Shown here: piece after piece, positions 25,977 to 34,103 of the stretch | Layout: every line of letters starts with the position of its first letter | Numbering within the stretch: the stretch's first letter is position 1 | From: Flavipsychrobacter sp. | GTDB lineage: Bacteria; Bacteroidota; Bacteroidia; Chitinophagales; Chitinophagaceae | DNA: 64,000 nucleotides | Direction: 5' to 3' | NCBI GenBank assembly: GCA_021155965.1 | Contig: JAJNBJ010000001.1 | Coordinates: 248,001-312,000, forward strand | Made by a program: the position numbers and the translations under genes | Notes under the pieces: model-generated | What the model was told of the DNA's origin: nothing | Databases searched by the model: none | Seen by the model: the letters and a program-made list of their open reading frames with translations, nothing else

Positions 25977-26023
25977 TATTAACCTTTACCCTATTACCCT
26001 TTTACCCTATTAACCATTTAACT
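25977..26023 (-). repeat. Degenerate octamer array at the hddA-like stop codon
   Basis: Plus-strand units TATTAACC, TTTACCC (7), TATTACCC, TTTTACCC, TATTAACC and ATTTAACT. In gene sense they begin at the TAG stop codon and read TTAAATGG, TTAATAGG, GTAAAAGG and so on. The orientation is opposite to the array at 25498-25529. Confidence 0.75.
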
Positions 26024-27044
26024 AGATACTCCACGATACAAGCCCGTGATTAGTGAATTGGTAGGCGCTGAAACTTCCACCGAATGATGCAAGAGTTTTT
26101 TTTACTTGATGTCTCGTATTTGCAGGGCAGTAAAACATCATAAACCCACCACCGCCTGCGCCCGATATTTTGCCCCCGGTTGCGCCCGCTTTCAATGCAG
26201 CTTCATAAATATCATCCATAGCTGAGTTGGAAATGCCCTTCGCCATTTGTTTTTTAAAACGGAAACCAAAATCCAGTATCCTGCCAATGTCGTGTATATT
26301 ACCCTTAAGCAATGCCTCTTTCATCATTACAGACTGTTCCTTCAGGTTGTGCATCGCATCTATCGACTCTTTGTTTTTTTCTTTCACATTCTGGCTTTGC
26401 GCTTCAATTATGGTAGATGACAAGCGGCTGGTTGCTGTAAAGTAGAGCAGGAGGTTATTCTCCAATTCCCACAGGTAACGTTGCTTTATACGGAGTGGGT
26501 TCACAATTACTTTGTCATCGCTGTAAAACTCCATAAAATTCACTCCGCCGAAGGTTGCTGCATACTGGTCCTGCTTGCCGCCTGCCATTGCAAGTTCCAC
26601 GCGTTCAATATCATATGCCATATGGGCAATGTCATATTCGCCGAGGGGCAGTTTCAGCCACTCAGCAAAAACACCAATTATTGCTACCATTAACGTTGAT
26701 GAACTGCCAAGTCCGGACCCCGCCGGGGCATCGACCAATGTAGACAGTTTAAATCCTGAAGCTACAGGCCCATACTTCTTCACGACATGGTTATAGGCAC
26801 CTTTCGCCAGATCCAATGTGCCATCAATAGGCAACTGGTCCATATTGTCATAACTTGTTGTTTCATTGCGGTCTATCGCTTCAATAATTATTTTCGGCTC
26901 ATCCAGCGGCTCTATCGTTGCATACGCATAAAGTGATATAGTGGCGTTGAGGATGGCTCCCCCATACAGGTCACAATACGGGCTTACGTCTGTTCCGCCC
27001 CCTGCCAGGCCTATTCTTAATGGTGCTTTGCTGCGGTATATCAT
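26022..27044 (-). CDS. hddA: GHMP kinase, HddA-like heptose-7-phosphate kinase
   Basis: A 340-residue GHMP-family kinase. The first motif is APLRIGLAGGGTDV, the ATP loop is DAPAGSGLGSSSTLMVA, and the third motif is KISGAGGGGFMMF. These match D-glycero-D-manno-heptose-7-phosphate 1-kinase, which makes the alpha-1,7-bisphosphate. Fucose or other sugar kinases of the same family cannot be fully excluded. First gene of the minus-strand operon; its leader carries AT-rich direct repeats around TTATTAATTTA (about 27056-27074). Confidence 0.78.
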   Translation of the reverse strand: MIYRSKAPLRIGLAGGGTDVSPYCDLYGGAILNATISLYAYATIEPLDEPKIIIEAIDRNETTSYDNMDQLPIDGTLDLAKGAYNHVVKKYGPVASGFKLSTLVDAPAGSGLGSSSTLMVAIIGVFAEWLKLPLGEYDIAHMAYDIERVELAMAGGKQDQYAATFGGVNFMEFYSDDKVIVNPLRIKQRYLWELENNLLLYFTATSRLSSTIIEAQSQNVKEKNKESIDAMHNLKEQSVMMKEALLKGNIHDIGRILDFGFRFKKQMAKGISNSAMDDIYEAALKAGATGGKISGAGGGGFMMFYCPANTRHQVKKTLASFGGSFSAYQFTNHGLVSWSI

Positions 27045-27207
27045 AATGAGGAGGCTAAATTAATAAATTAATAATTCACCTTACGTCATCGGGGCGGTAC
27101 TCCTACCACTTTAATGTGATTTTAGCCCGTTTTCACAAAAAATTACAATCGGCACTTGGTTTGCTACGTTATTAAGCCGTAAAATTGTATTAAGAAAAAA
27201 GATAACT

Positions 27208-28200
27208 ATGATCGATCCCGTTACAGAGCAGGTTAGCATAGATGCGGTGGCTGCCATTCAGCAGCTTGCCGGGCAAATGGAAAAGGTAATACGTGGCAAA
27301 CGCAAGCAGATAGAAATGGTTATCACCTGCCTGCTTGCAGGGGGCCATATCTTGATGGAAGATAATCCCGGCACCGGTAAAACCGTTTTGGCACGTACGC
27401 TTGCCCAATGTATAAGTGGTGAGCGCGAAGGAGAGCATGTGGTGTTCAAACGTATCCAGTTCACGCCCGACCTTTTGCCAATGGACCTTATTGGTACGCA
27501 CATTTTTGACGACCGTAACAAAGAATTCGTTTTCAAAAAAGGGCCCCTGTTTTGCAACATACTGCTTGCTGATGAAATAAACCGTGCCTCACCAAAAGTG
27601 CAGAGCGCTTTGCTCGAGGCTATGGCAGAGCACCAGATAACGGTAGGGGATACTACCTTCCTGCTCGAGCGCCTGTTCTTCTCTATAGCTACGCAAAACC
27701 CGATAGAGATGGAAGGCACATATCCATTGCCCGCAGCCCAGCTCGACCGCTTCTTCATGAAAATAAACTTCGGCTATGTAGATGAACAAACCGAACTGAA
27801 TATTTATCGTGAGTATCTCGACATCGCAAAAAACCTTGTTGAGCTGCATCAGGTGCTGAGCATGCAGGATATATTGGCACTGCAGGCACAGGCAGGAGCT
27901 GTTTTCGTGCATGAGGAGATATTGAAAGCCGTAAGTAATATTGTTCGTCAGACCCGCGAACACCAGGATATTTCACTCGGTGCATCCACCCGCAGCGGTA
28001 TTGCTTTCCTTAAATGCCTGCGTGCATATGCATTGGTTAGAGGCCGTACTTACGTAATAGAAGACGATGTAAAAGATACTGCCCGCGCAGTGCTCGATCA
28101 CCGGCTGATATACCGTAATAAAGAAGGTAAGTTGAAAGCGCTGGACAGCATAATCATTAAAGAAACCGAACGCCTGGCTAAGTTGAAGCTGTATGCCTGA
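27208..28200 (+). CDS. MoxR-family AAA ATPase
   Basis: A 330-residue AAA+ ATPase. The Walker A motif is DNPGTGKT near residue 60 and Walker B is LLADEINRASPK; sensor 1 is in SIATQNPIEMEGTYPLPAAQLDRF, and the arginine-finger region follows. MoxR proteins act as chaperones that insert metals or mature secreted complexes, usually with DUF58 and VWA partners. Those partners are absent here. Instead the next gene (overlap 8 bases) encodes a large secreted TPR-like protein, which is probably its functional partner. Confidence 0.92.
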   Translation: MIDPVTEQVSIDAVAAIQQLAGQMEKVIRGKRKQIEMVITCLLAGGHILMEDNPGTGKTVLARTLAQCISGEREGEHVVFKRIQFTPDLLPMDLIGTHIFDDRNKEFVFKKGPLFCNILLADEINRASPKVQSALLEAMAEHQITVGDTTFLLERLFFSIATQNPIEMEGTYPLPAAQLDRFFMKINFGYVDEQTELNIYREYLDIAKNLVELHQVLSMQDILALQAQAGAVFVHEEILKAVSNIVRQTREHQDISLGASTRSGIAFLKCLRAYALVRGRTYVIEDDVKDTARAVLDHRLIYRNKEGKLKALDSIIIKETERLAKLKLYA

Positions 28201-30334
28201 TCCGTACATCCATATCAAAAAATCATTTCTTCTTTGCTGCACAATACCATTATTGCTGTTGGCAGTTTCGTCTTACGCACAGGATAAAGACCCGGCGAAA
28301 GCAGCAGCAGCGGCACAGCAGGCAGCAGAACGCAAAAAATCCATTCCACGCGAGTTTATGCCGCCGCACCCACCCGATAAATTCCAGGAACGTGCTTTTG
28401 ACATTGATGCAAAACGAGATGTGGGTATAAGTAGTGAAGACAGGCTGCCCCGCTCGCGTGAGTTCAAGCGCATAGACAGTACATACTATGTAGGATGGAT
28501 GATAGAAGGCGATTATAAATTTGACCATTCTGCCGATTACCTGGGATATAAGAATGCTGCTATACCTTTGGAGAAAGCGCTCAATCTCCTCGAACACGAT
28601 TATGCCAAGGCGCTCTCCACACGTACCAGCGAAGTGTTGGTGCTGTATCCTAAATGGGTCATCATAACAGACTACACCAGGATTGCATACCAGTTAATGA
28701 CTTGCTACGCCAATACCGAACAGGTTGAAAAAACATACGCACTGCTTCGCCGCACTTTGAAATGGAAGTTCCAGGCAACATACTATATGGATACCTATAA
28801 CTACCTGGCATGGACCGTACACCGCCACCGGTTCTATACAAGCAGCAAATATTCTTTTCTAAAAAATACTATTGATGAGAATGAGCGGCTGGCAAACCGC
28901 TACCTCGATACCAGCCTGATGCTTACAGAGAAGAACAAAAGCCTGAACAAGCCGCTCGAGGGCTCGTATCCGTTCTTTCGTGGCAACGAAGAACGGGAGA
29001 AAATGGCCGTATACCATTATAAGAACATCCTGCACAGCTATTCATTCAATATCGATTCGGCTGCTTACTACTTTGAGCAGATGCGCAAGGGTGGCAGGCT
29101 GCCCCACAATAATTACGCTAATTTCAGGGGTATATGCGGCGACTTCAGGGTAGCAGAGGAAGAATACAAAAATGCGTCCATGCAGGATGCCGGTGACAAA
29201 CGGCTACAGGAATGGGCATATTTTACCTCCATAATTGATATATACAAGGCAAAACCAAAAACAGGCATAGAACTGTCAAAGAACATGATAAAGGCAGCAG
29301 GCTCTACTCCGGGTTATGGCTGGTATAATATCGCATTGGCACGCTGCGAGCTGTATGATGGACAAATAGCTGAAGCAGAGCGTCACATTGAGCGTGCAGC
29401 AGGATTTAAAGAACTGCATATAGGCACTACATTGGGCCAAAGCCACTACGACTTTGCTATACAACTCATAAAGCTCATTAATAAAGAACAGACATGGCAA
29501 ATGGACCAATTCGAGAACCGGAACTGGTGGTATAATCCTAAAGTGCTGTATAGTATGGTGAACAAGAAGTCAGAGAAATACCTGCAACAGTTTCTCATCA
29601 TCAACCAGTTTGCCCAAAACCCGGAGCGCGACCGTGTGATATATAAACTCTTCTCAACGGAAAGCGTAGTGTCGTGGGATGAGATATGGTACCTTGTACA
29701 CGATTTCAGCAACCAGTTTTTCATCAGCAGGTTTGAAAAGTCTGCAAGGACAGATAACAGGCCGATTGTCCGCAAGTACTTTGAACTCTTTACTGCGCGC
29801 CTCAAAATGCAACAAGGCAAATACGCTGAGGCTAAAGCCATGTTGGATAAACTGCTGAAAGACCCTAGCACAGATGCAGAATACGAAAAGCTATTCACTG
29901 CCCGTGTTTACCAGGCGCAGGCCGAATGCGCCAAAGAAGCTAAAAATGAGGCACGCCAGAACGAATGGCTCTACCGTATGTACCTGCTTTATCCTCAATT
30001 GCTGCCGTTCACCGGTATGCAAATGAATATGCGCCTGCATGTAAGCGGCGATGTGGATGCAGAAGTAGAAAAAAGATTACGTGCGTGCAATGTAAATTGG
30101 GTGACCAACAGCAGCGCCCCGGCTCCCGATGCCTTTGTTATCTTCTCCCGCAAAGGGAGTAAGAAAAGCATAACTTACTACGTGGTTGACCAACAGGGGA
30201 ATTATATAGTGCAGAAGCAGGGCTTTTCCTGGCAGAAAGCTGAAGAGACAGGCAAGGCGTTAGCTTATCGGCTGTTCAATATAGGCGGCAAAGGTGAGGA
30301 TGAGAATCCCAAAAATTCCGATGCAAATCCTTAG
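28193..30334 (+). CDS. Secreted TPR-like protein coupled to MoxR
   Basis: A 713-residue product with a hydrophobic N-terminal signal (about 10-30, ending SSYAQ) and many helical segments. TPR-like helix pairs with Y/A spacing are visible at about 140-260 and 360-470 (MIKAAGSTPGYGWYNIALARCELYDGQIAEAERHIERA) and at 515-600 (RLKMQQGKYAEAKAMLDKLL). I do not recognise a named family. The translation start overlaps the MoxR stop, so synthesis is coupled. It may be the scaffold or substrate of the MoxR ATPase; that is inference from position. Confidence 0.75.
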   Translation: MPDPYIHIKKSFLLCCTIPLLLLAVSSYAQDKDPAKAAAAAQQAAERKKSIPREFMPPHPPDKFQERAFDIDAKRDVGISSEDRLPRSREFKRIDSTYYVGWMIEGDYKFDHSADYLGYKNAAIPLEKALNLLEHDYAKALSTRTSEVLVLYPKWVIITDYTRIAYQLMTCYANTEQVEKTYALLRRTLKWKFQATYYMDTYNYLAWTVHRHRFYTSSKYSFLKNTIDENERLANRYLDTSLMLTEKNKSLNKPLEGSYPFFRGNEEREKMAVYHYKNILHSYSFNIDSAAYYFEQMRKGGRLPHNNYANFRGICGDFRVAEEEYKNASMQDAGDKRLQEWAYFTSIIDIYKAKPKTGIELSKNMIKAAGSTPGYGWYNIALARCELYDGQIAEAERHIERAAGFKELHIGTTLGQSHYDFAIQLIKLINKEQTWQMDQFENRNWWYNPKVLYSMVNKKSEKYLQQFLIINQFAQNPERDRVIYKLFSTESVVSWDEIWYLVHDFSNQFFISRFEKSARTDNRPIVRKYFELFTARLKMQQGKYAEAKAMLDKLLKDPSTDAEYEKLFTARVYQAQAECAKEAKNEARQNEWLYRMYLLYPQLLPFTGMQMNMRLHVSGDVDAEVEKRLRACNVNWVTNSSAPAPDAFVIFSRKGSKKSITYYVVDQQGNYIVQKQGFSWQKAEETGKALAYRLFNIGGKGEDENPKNSDANP

Positions 30335-30342
30335 TATATTTG
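30335..30342 (+). promoter_or_regulatory. -7 element, near-leaderless transcript
   Basis: TATATTTG, full consensus, ends seven bases before the ATG at 30350. It begins at the end of the preceding coding sequence. Confidence 0.5.
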
Positions 30343-30349
30343 TAGCCGC

Positions 30350-30646
30350 ATGGATCATAAAGTTATCATCAAACATATAGAAGATACGGCCCATCATTTC
30401 CTGCATAGTGTGCATAAAGAGGGTCAAAACACTAAGAAAACTGCTATTATTATTAGGAAATATGTGGTTACAGGCGAAATAACACACGACGAAGAGCACA
30501 TGCTGAAACTCCAGCTTGCTGATACATTAAAGATAGTGGGCATAGGTGTGCCATTTGTCCTGATTCCCGGTGCTTCGATAGTAATGCCCATATTGATTAA
30601 GGTGGCTAAAAAGCACAACATCGATCTGTTACCATCGGTTGTCTAG
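30350..30646 (+). CDS. Small LETM1-like protein
   Basis: A 98-residue protein. The C-terminal half (MLKLQLADTLKIVGIGVPFVLIPGASIVMPILIKVAKKHN) has the K...G...PF...IPG....P...K pattern of the LETM1 membrane region. The match is to a short stretch only and the function is unknown. It follows the TPR-like gene after 15 bases but has its own -7 element. Confidence 0.65.
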   Translation: MDHKVIIKHIEDTAHHFLHSVHKEGQNTKKTAIIIRKYVVTGEITHDEEHMLKLQLADTLKIVGIGVPFVLIPGASIVMPILIKVAKKHNIDLLPSVV

Positions 30647-30734
30647 CTCTTCCTGATATATAAGCTTCTCTTTCCGTACTAGTACGTACTCAAAAATACC
30701 ATGAAGGTGGTATGGCAAGGGCTGTCAGGCAGAA

Positions 30735-30742
30735 TAGTTTTG
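30735..30742 (+). promoter_or_regulatory. -7 element before the 257-residue lipoprotein gene
   Basis: TAGTTTTG, full TAnnTTTG match, 33 bases before the ATG. Confidence 0.5.
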
Positions 30743-30775
30743 CACTATTGATTTTCACCATTCAAAAAAGTAAAC

Positions 30776-31549
30776 ATGAAAAAGCTAACAACATTATCGG
30801 TTGCCGCCAGCCTGGCAATGGCTGGCGCGGTTACATCGTGTAAAAAAAGCAGTACACCATCACCCGGCACTACGCCTACCACTACTTCCACTTCCACCGC
30901 ACCTACTCCTAAGGTAGGCAGCGTAGACGGTATATTCGTAAGCCTGAAGCTGGATGTAATAACTGTTACAATGGGTTTCCCCGTAACTGTGAAGAATGAG
31001 AACGCACTTGCCAATTTTTTCAGCACTGCCGGCGGCAGCACTATGGTTGATGGTGGCGCCGTAAGTGTGAATACCTTTGCACTTACAAAGCAAAGCAATA
31101 ACAGCTACTTCAAAACGGCTGGCATGGGTATGACACCCGCAGATCTCGACTTTGACTCCGACAACAGTAACTGGAGCGTAGGTGGTGCTGGTAGTGTGCC
31201 TGCATTCACTTACAACCACAGCGTGGCCTTCCCCGACTTCACCGGAACCGTGCCCGATAGTATACCACGTGCTAACGCGCTCACAGTTTCATTAAGTGGG
31301 AAAGTGAGCAATGCAGATAGCGTTATCCTGCTGGTAGCAGCCGGAAGCACTTCGGTATATCGCACAGTAGCCGGTACAGCTTCTTCTGTAAGCATCCCGG
31401 CTGCTGATCTTGCTACATTGCCAATGGTAACTAATAAGTCTGCAATTGTGGAGGTGGTGCCATACCGTGTTACTGTAAGCACACATGGCGGTAAGCATTA
31501 TGCATTCATCAAAGAATATGCAGCAGTAAAAAGTGTCAATGTAAATTAG
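30776..31549 (+). CDS. Lipoprotein with Ser/Thr/Pro linker, unknown
   Basis: A 257-residue lipoprotein with lipobox AVTSC (Cys at about 22). A T/S/P-rich linker (SSTPSPGTTPTTTSTSTAPTPK) follows and then a domain rich in beta strands. I recognise no family. The linker suggests exposure at the cell surface, a common arrangement in Bacteroidota. It has its own promoter and a strong terminator. Confidence 0.72.
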   Translation: MKKLTTLSVAASLAMAGAVTSCKKSSTPSPGTTPTTTSTSTAPTPKVGSVDGIFVSLKLDVITVTMGFPVTVKNENALANFFSTAGGSTMVDGGAVSVNTFALTKQSNNSYFKTAGMGMTPADLDFDSDNSNWSVGGAGSVPAFTYNHSVAFPDFTGTVPDSIPRANALTVSLSGKVSNADSVILLVAAGSTSVYRTVAGTASSVSIPAADLATLPMVTNKSAIVEVVPYRVTVSTHGGKHYAFIKEYAAVKSVNVN

Positions 31550-31573
31550 TTTCTTTCTATTATTTGTGTTCTG

Positions 31574-31600
31574 AAGGGGATGGCAGAGCCATCCCCTTTT
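31574..31600 (+). terminator. Terminator after the lipoprotein gene
   Basis: Stem AAGGGGATGGC, loop AGA, and the perfect complement GCCATCCCCTT, ending in TTTT-rich sequence. Confidence 0.85.
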
Positions 31601-31642
31601 ACTTTTTGTTAAATTCGTTAAATATTTTGGCAGTTTCAAAAA

Positions 31643-31666
31643 ATATTTAGACATTTGACTAAATAT
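31643..31666 (+). promoter_or_regulatory. Inverted-repeat operator of the SdpR-like repressor
   Basis: ATATTTAG (31643-31650) and its exact complement CTAAATAT (31659-31666), spacer eight bases. The spacer contains GACATTTG, close to a -7 element, so binding would block the promoter. It lies seven bases before the ATG of the ArsR-family gene. ArsR-family proteins bind such inverted repeats. Confidence 0.7.
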
Positions 31667-31672
31667 CTAATT

Positions 31673-31927
31673 ATGGATAGTTTATTCAAAGCCATGAACG
31701 ACCCTACCCGCCGGGAGATACTTACCCTCCTGAAACGGAAAGACCTCACAGCGGGAGAAATAGCAGATGCGTTCAATATATCTAAGCCGAGTATATCCCA
31801 CCACCTGGAGATACTGAAGAATGCTGACTTGGTGACCAGCGAGAAGAAAGGCCAGTTCGTGGTCTACTCTATCAATACAACTATTCTTGACGACCTGCTT
31901 TCATTTATTTTAAAACTTAAAAAATAG
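31673..31927 (+). CDS. sdpR: ArsR-family autorepressor, SdpR-like
   Basis: An 84-residue winged-helix repressor: MDSLFKAMNDPTRREILTLLKRKDLTAGEIADAFNISKPSISHHLEILKNADLVTSEKKGQFVVYSIN. It has no metal-binding cysteine pair (ELCVCDL is absent), which separates it from metal sensors. With the SdpI gene eight bases on, it fits the SdpR/SdpI immunity pair known from Bacillus, where the membrane protein SdpI sequesters SdpR. The frame extends six codons upstream (31655) into the operator, so I use the ATG at 31673. Confidence 0.85.
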   Translation: MDSLFKAMNDPTRREILTLLKRKDLTAGEIADAFNISKPSISHHLEILKNADLVTSEKKGQFVVYSINTTILDDLLSFILKLKK

Positions 31928-31935
31928 ATAATTAT

Positions 31936-32598
31936 ATGAAAACTTTCGAAGTAAAAAAAGAGATCACGATATGGGTAATAATGTTGCTGCCCATTATCTA
32001 CCTGTTCATGGTGTGGAACAAAATGCCCGAGATTGTACCCACACATTTTGGCATAGACGGTACACCCAACGACTGGAGCCATAGGTCGGTGCTCATCTAT
32101 CTGGTAGGTGGCATGACGCTGGGGATGTACCTAATCTTTCTCATCATTCCGGTAATAGACCCTAAAGACAAGATAAAAGCCATGGGCAACAAGTACTTCA
32201 AGCTCAAATTCGTGTTGATGCTGGCCATGGCGTTGTTAGCAACGCTGGTGGTGCATGCTGCGCTCACCGGCAGTATTGGCGGCAACACTATTTTTCTTAT
32301 CGCAGGTGGTATGTTTTTGTTCCTGGGCAATTATATGCAAACGGTGAAACCTAACTACTTCATCGGTATCCGCACCCCGTGGACGTTGGAGAACGAGACA
32401 GTATGGAGCAAGACACATCGCCTGGCCGGCCGTCTCTACTTTATTGCCGGCCTGGTCATTATCATACTATCTTTTGTCGTAAAAAACGCGCTCACTTATA
32501 TCTTCGTTCCGCTCATCCTGTCAGCTACTATTGTACCTGTAGTGTATTCTTACATTTTATTCCGGAAGGTGAAGAAGGAGGTTAATGGTGCCTCCTGA
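31936..32598 (+). CDS. sdpI: SdpI-family membrane protein
   Basis: A 220-residue protein with DUF1648 in the N-terminal half (MLLPIIYLFMVWNKMPEIVPTHFGIDGTPNDWSHRS) and the SdpI domain in the C-terminal half (NYMQTVKPNYFIGIRTPWTLENETVWSKTHRLAGRLYF). It has six or so membrane segments. In Bacillus, SdpI protects against the SDP toxin and senses it. No toxin gene of the SdpC type is visible nearby, so the signal here is unknown. Coupled to the repressor gene. Confidence 0.9.
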   Translation: MKTFEVKKEITIWVIMLLPIIYLFMVWNKMPEIVPTHFGIDGTPNDWSHRSVLIYLVGGMTLGMYLIFLIIPVIDPKDKIKAMGNKYFKLKFVLMLAMALLATLVVHAALTGSIGGNTIFLIAGGMFLFLGNYMQTVKPNYFIGIRTPWTLENETVWSKTHRLAGRLYFIAGLVIIILSFVVKNALTYIFVPLILSATIVPVVYSYILFRKVKKEVNGAS

Positions 32599-32625
32599 TC
32601 ACCACCAGGATATCCGAGGGAATAG

Positions 32626-33978
32626 CTACTCTTTTACGATTAAAATAGTTTTTGTGCCTGCACCGGTATTGAGGCCTAAAAAATATAAGCCACCGGCCAG
32701 CGCTTCCAGGGATAGTATATTGCTCTCTCTGCCAAGAGTGCCCTGTAACACTGCTTGTCCGGTAACATCGGTAAAGGTGTAAGCGGTATTTGCAGCAATG
32801 CCATCAATATGCAGTGTATTGCCAGCAGGGTTAGGGTAGGTTTTCAGACCCGCCAAGGCAGATAGATGTATCGCGGCAGGCACGGTTGCGAGGTCTATTT
32901 TCCGCACCCGGTTGTTTTGCATGTCTGGTACAAACAGTTGCCCGGCAGTATTCAACGCCACCATTAACGGGAATTGAAATTCTGCGGCGGTCGGCACACC
33001 TCCATCACCACTGAAGCCATTGGTGCCTGATCCGGCTACGGTAGTGGTGATGCCTCCGGCATCTATTTTTCTTATTACACTGTTGTTTACATCACATACA
33101 AGCAGGTTCCCCGATGCATCGCGTATCAGCGCCCCGGGATACCTGAGCTGCGCTGATGTAGCGGGACCACCATCGCCGCTATACCCTTCTGTGCCAGTGC
33201 CGGCAATGGTTGTGATGTTACCCGTAACATCTATTTTCCGTATCCTTCGGTTAACCCCGTCAGATACCAGTATTGCCCCAGATGGCTCAATGAATACGCC
33301 TGACGGACGCATGCCGGCTGCGGTAGCCGGCCCGCCATCACCGCTATAGGTAGCAGAGCCATTACCTGCTATAGTTGTAATGATGCCTGCTGAATTTACT
33401 TTGCGAAGGCGTGCATTTATCCAGTCACATATGTACAGGTTGCCGGCGGCATCTGTTTTTATGTAACATGGATTGTCGAACATGGCTGCTGTAGCAGGGC
33501 CGCCATCGCCGGCAAATCCATAGGTGCCGTTGCCCGCAACCGTTGTAATAATGCCCGAGGGGTCTATTTTCCTTACGCAAGGTGTCCACCGATCTGCAAA
33601 GTACAGGTTACCAGCTGCATCAAATGTAATGCTCTCCGGATAGCTGAGCTCTGCTACTGTGGCTTGTCCGCCATCGCCACTATAGCCGGTGATACCGGTA
33701 CCGGCAAAAGTGGTGATGGCGCCAGAGGCATCTACTTTCCGTATGCGGTGGTTGCGGGAGTCAGCTATATATAGATTGCCAAAGCTATCGAACGCAGCGC
33801 CACTGGGATTGTTTAATGTTGCTGCTGTTGCCGGCCCTCCGTCGCCGCTATAGCTCCCCGTCATAAAACCGGTAGGACCACTGCCGGCAATTGTACTAAT
33901 GGTTTGTGCATCAGCAGGGGTAGCAAAGCTCCAGAGTGTTATGGAGCTGAACAGTATATTGATGAGTGTCTTGCGCAT
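32626..33978 (-). CDS. T9SS-exported six-repeat NHL beta-propeller
   Basis: A 450-residue protein with signal peptide (ending ADAQ), then six NHL repeats of about 56 residues. Each repeat carries a GDGGPATAA-type loop (YSGDGGPATAATL, YSGDGGQATVAEL, FAGDGGPATAAMF, YSGDGGPATAAGM, YSGDGGPATSAQL, FSGDGGVPTAAEF) and an IRKVD or VRKID strand. Six repeats fit a closed six-blade propeller. The last 75 residues (LKTYPNPAGNTLHI... GGLYFLGL... KTILIVKE) are a T9SS sorting domain. Likely surface attached; ligand unknown. Convergent with sdpI. Confidence 0.88.
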   Translation of the reverse strand: MRKTLINILFSSITLWSFATPADAQTISTIAGSGPTGFMTGSYSGDGGPATAATLNNPSGAAFDSFGNLYIADSRNHRIRKVDASGAITTFAGTGITGYSGDGGQATVAELSYPESITFDAAGNLYFADRWTPCVRKIDPSGIITTVAGNGTYGFAGDGGPATAAMFDNPCYIKTDAAGNLYICDWINARLRKVNSAGIITTIAGNGSATYSGDGGPATAAGMRPSGVFIEPSGAILVSDGVNRRIRKIDVTGNITTIAGTGTEGYSGDGGPATSAQLRYPGALIRDASGNLLVCDVNNSVIRKIDAGGITTTVAGSGTNGFSGDGGVPTAAEFQFPLMVALNTAGQLFVPDMQNNRVRKIDLATVPAAIHLSALAGLKTYPNPAGNTLHIDGIAANTAYTFTDVTGQAVLQGTLGRESNILSLEALAGGLYFLGLNTGAGTKTILIVKE

Positions 33979-34103
33979 AGATGCAGGTTATACTCCTTCA
34001 AGACACTAAAATGAGTGAATGCGTTGGTATTTTAAGAATTGTTAGGTTTTGTCGCCTTTGTTTCAGCATTGCTCCGCGTCCTGAAAATCCTTAAATCCTG
34101 ATC

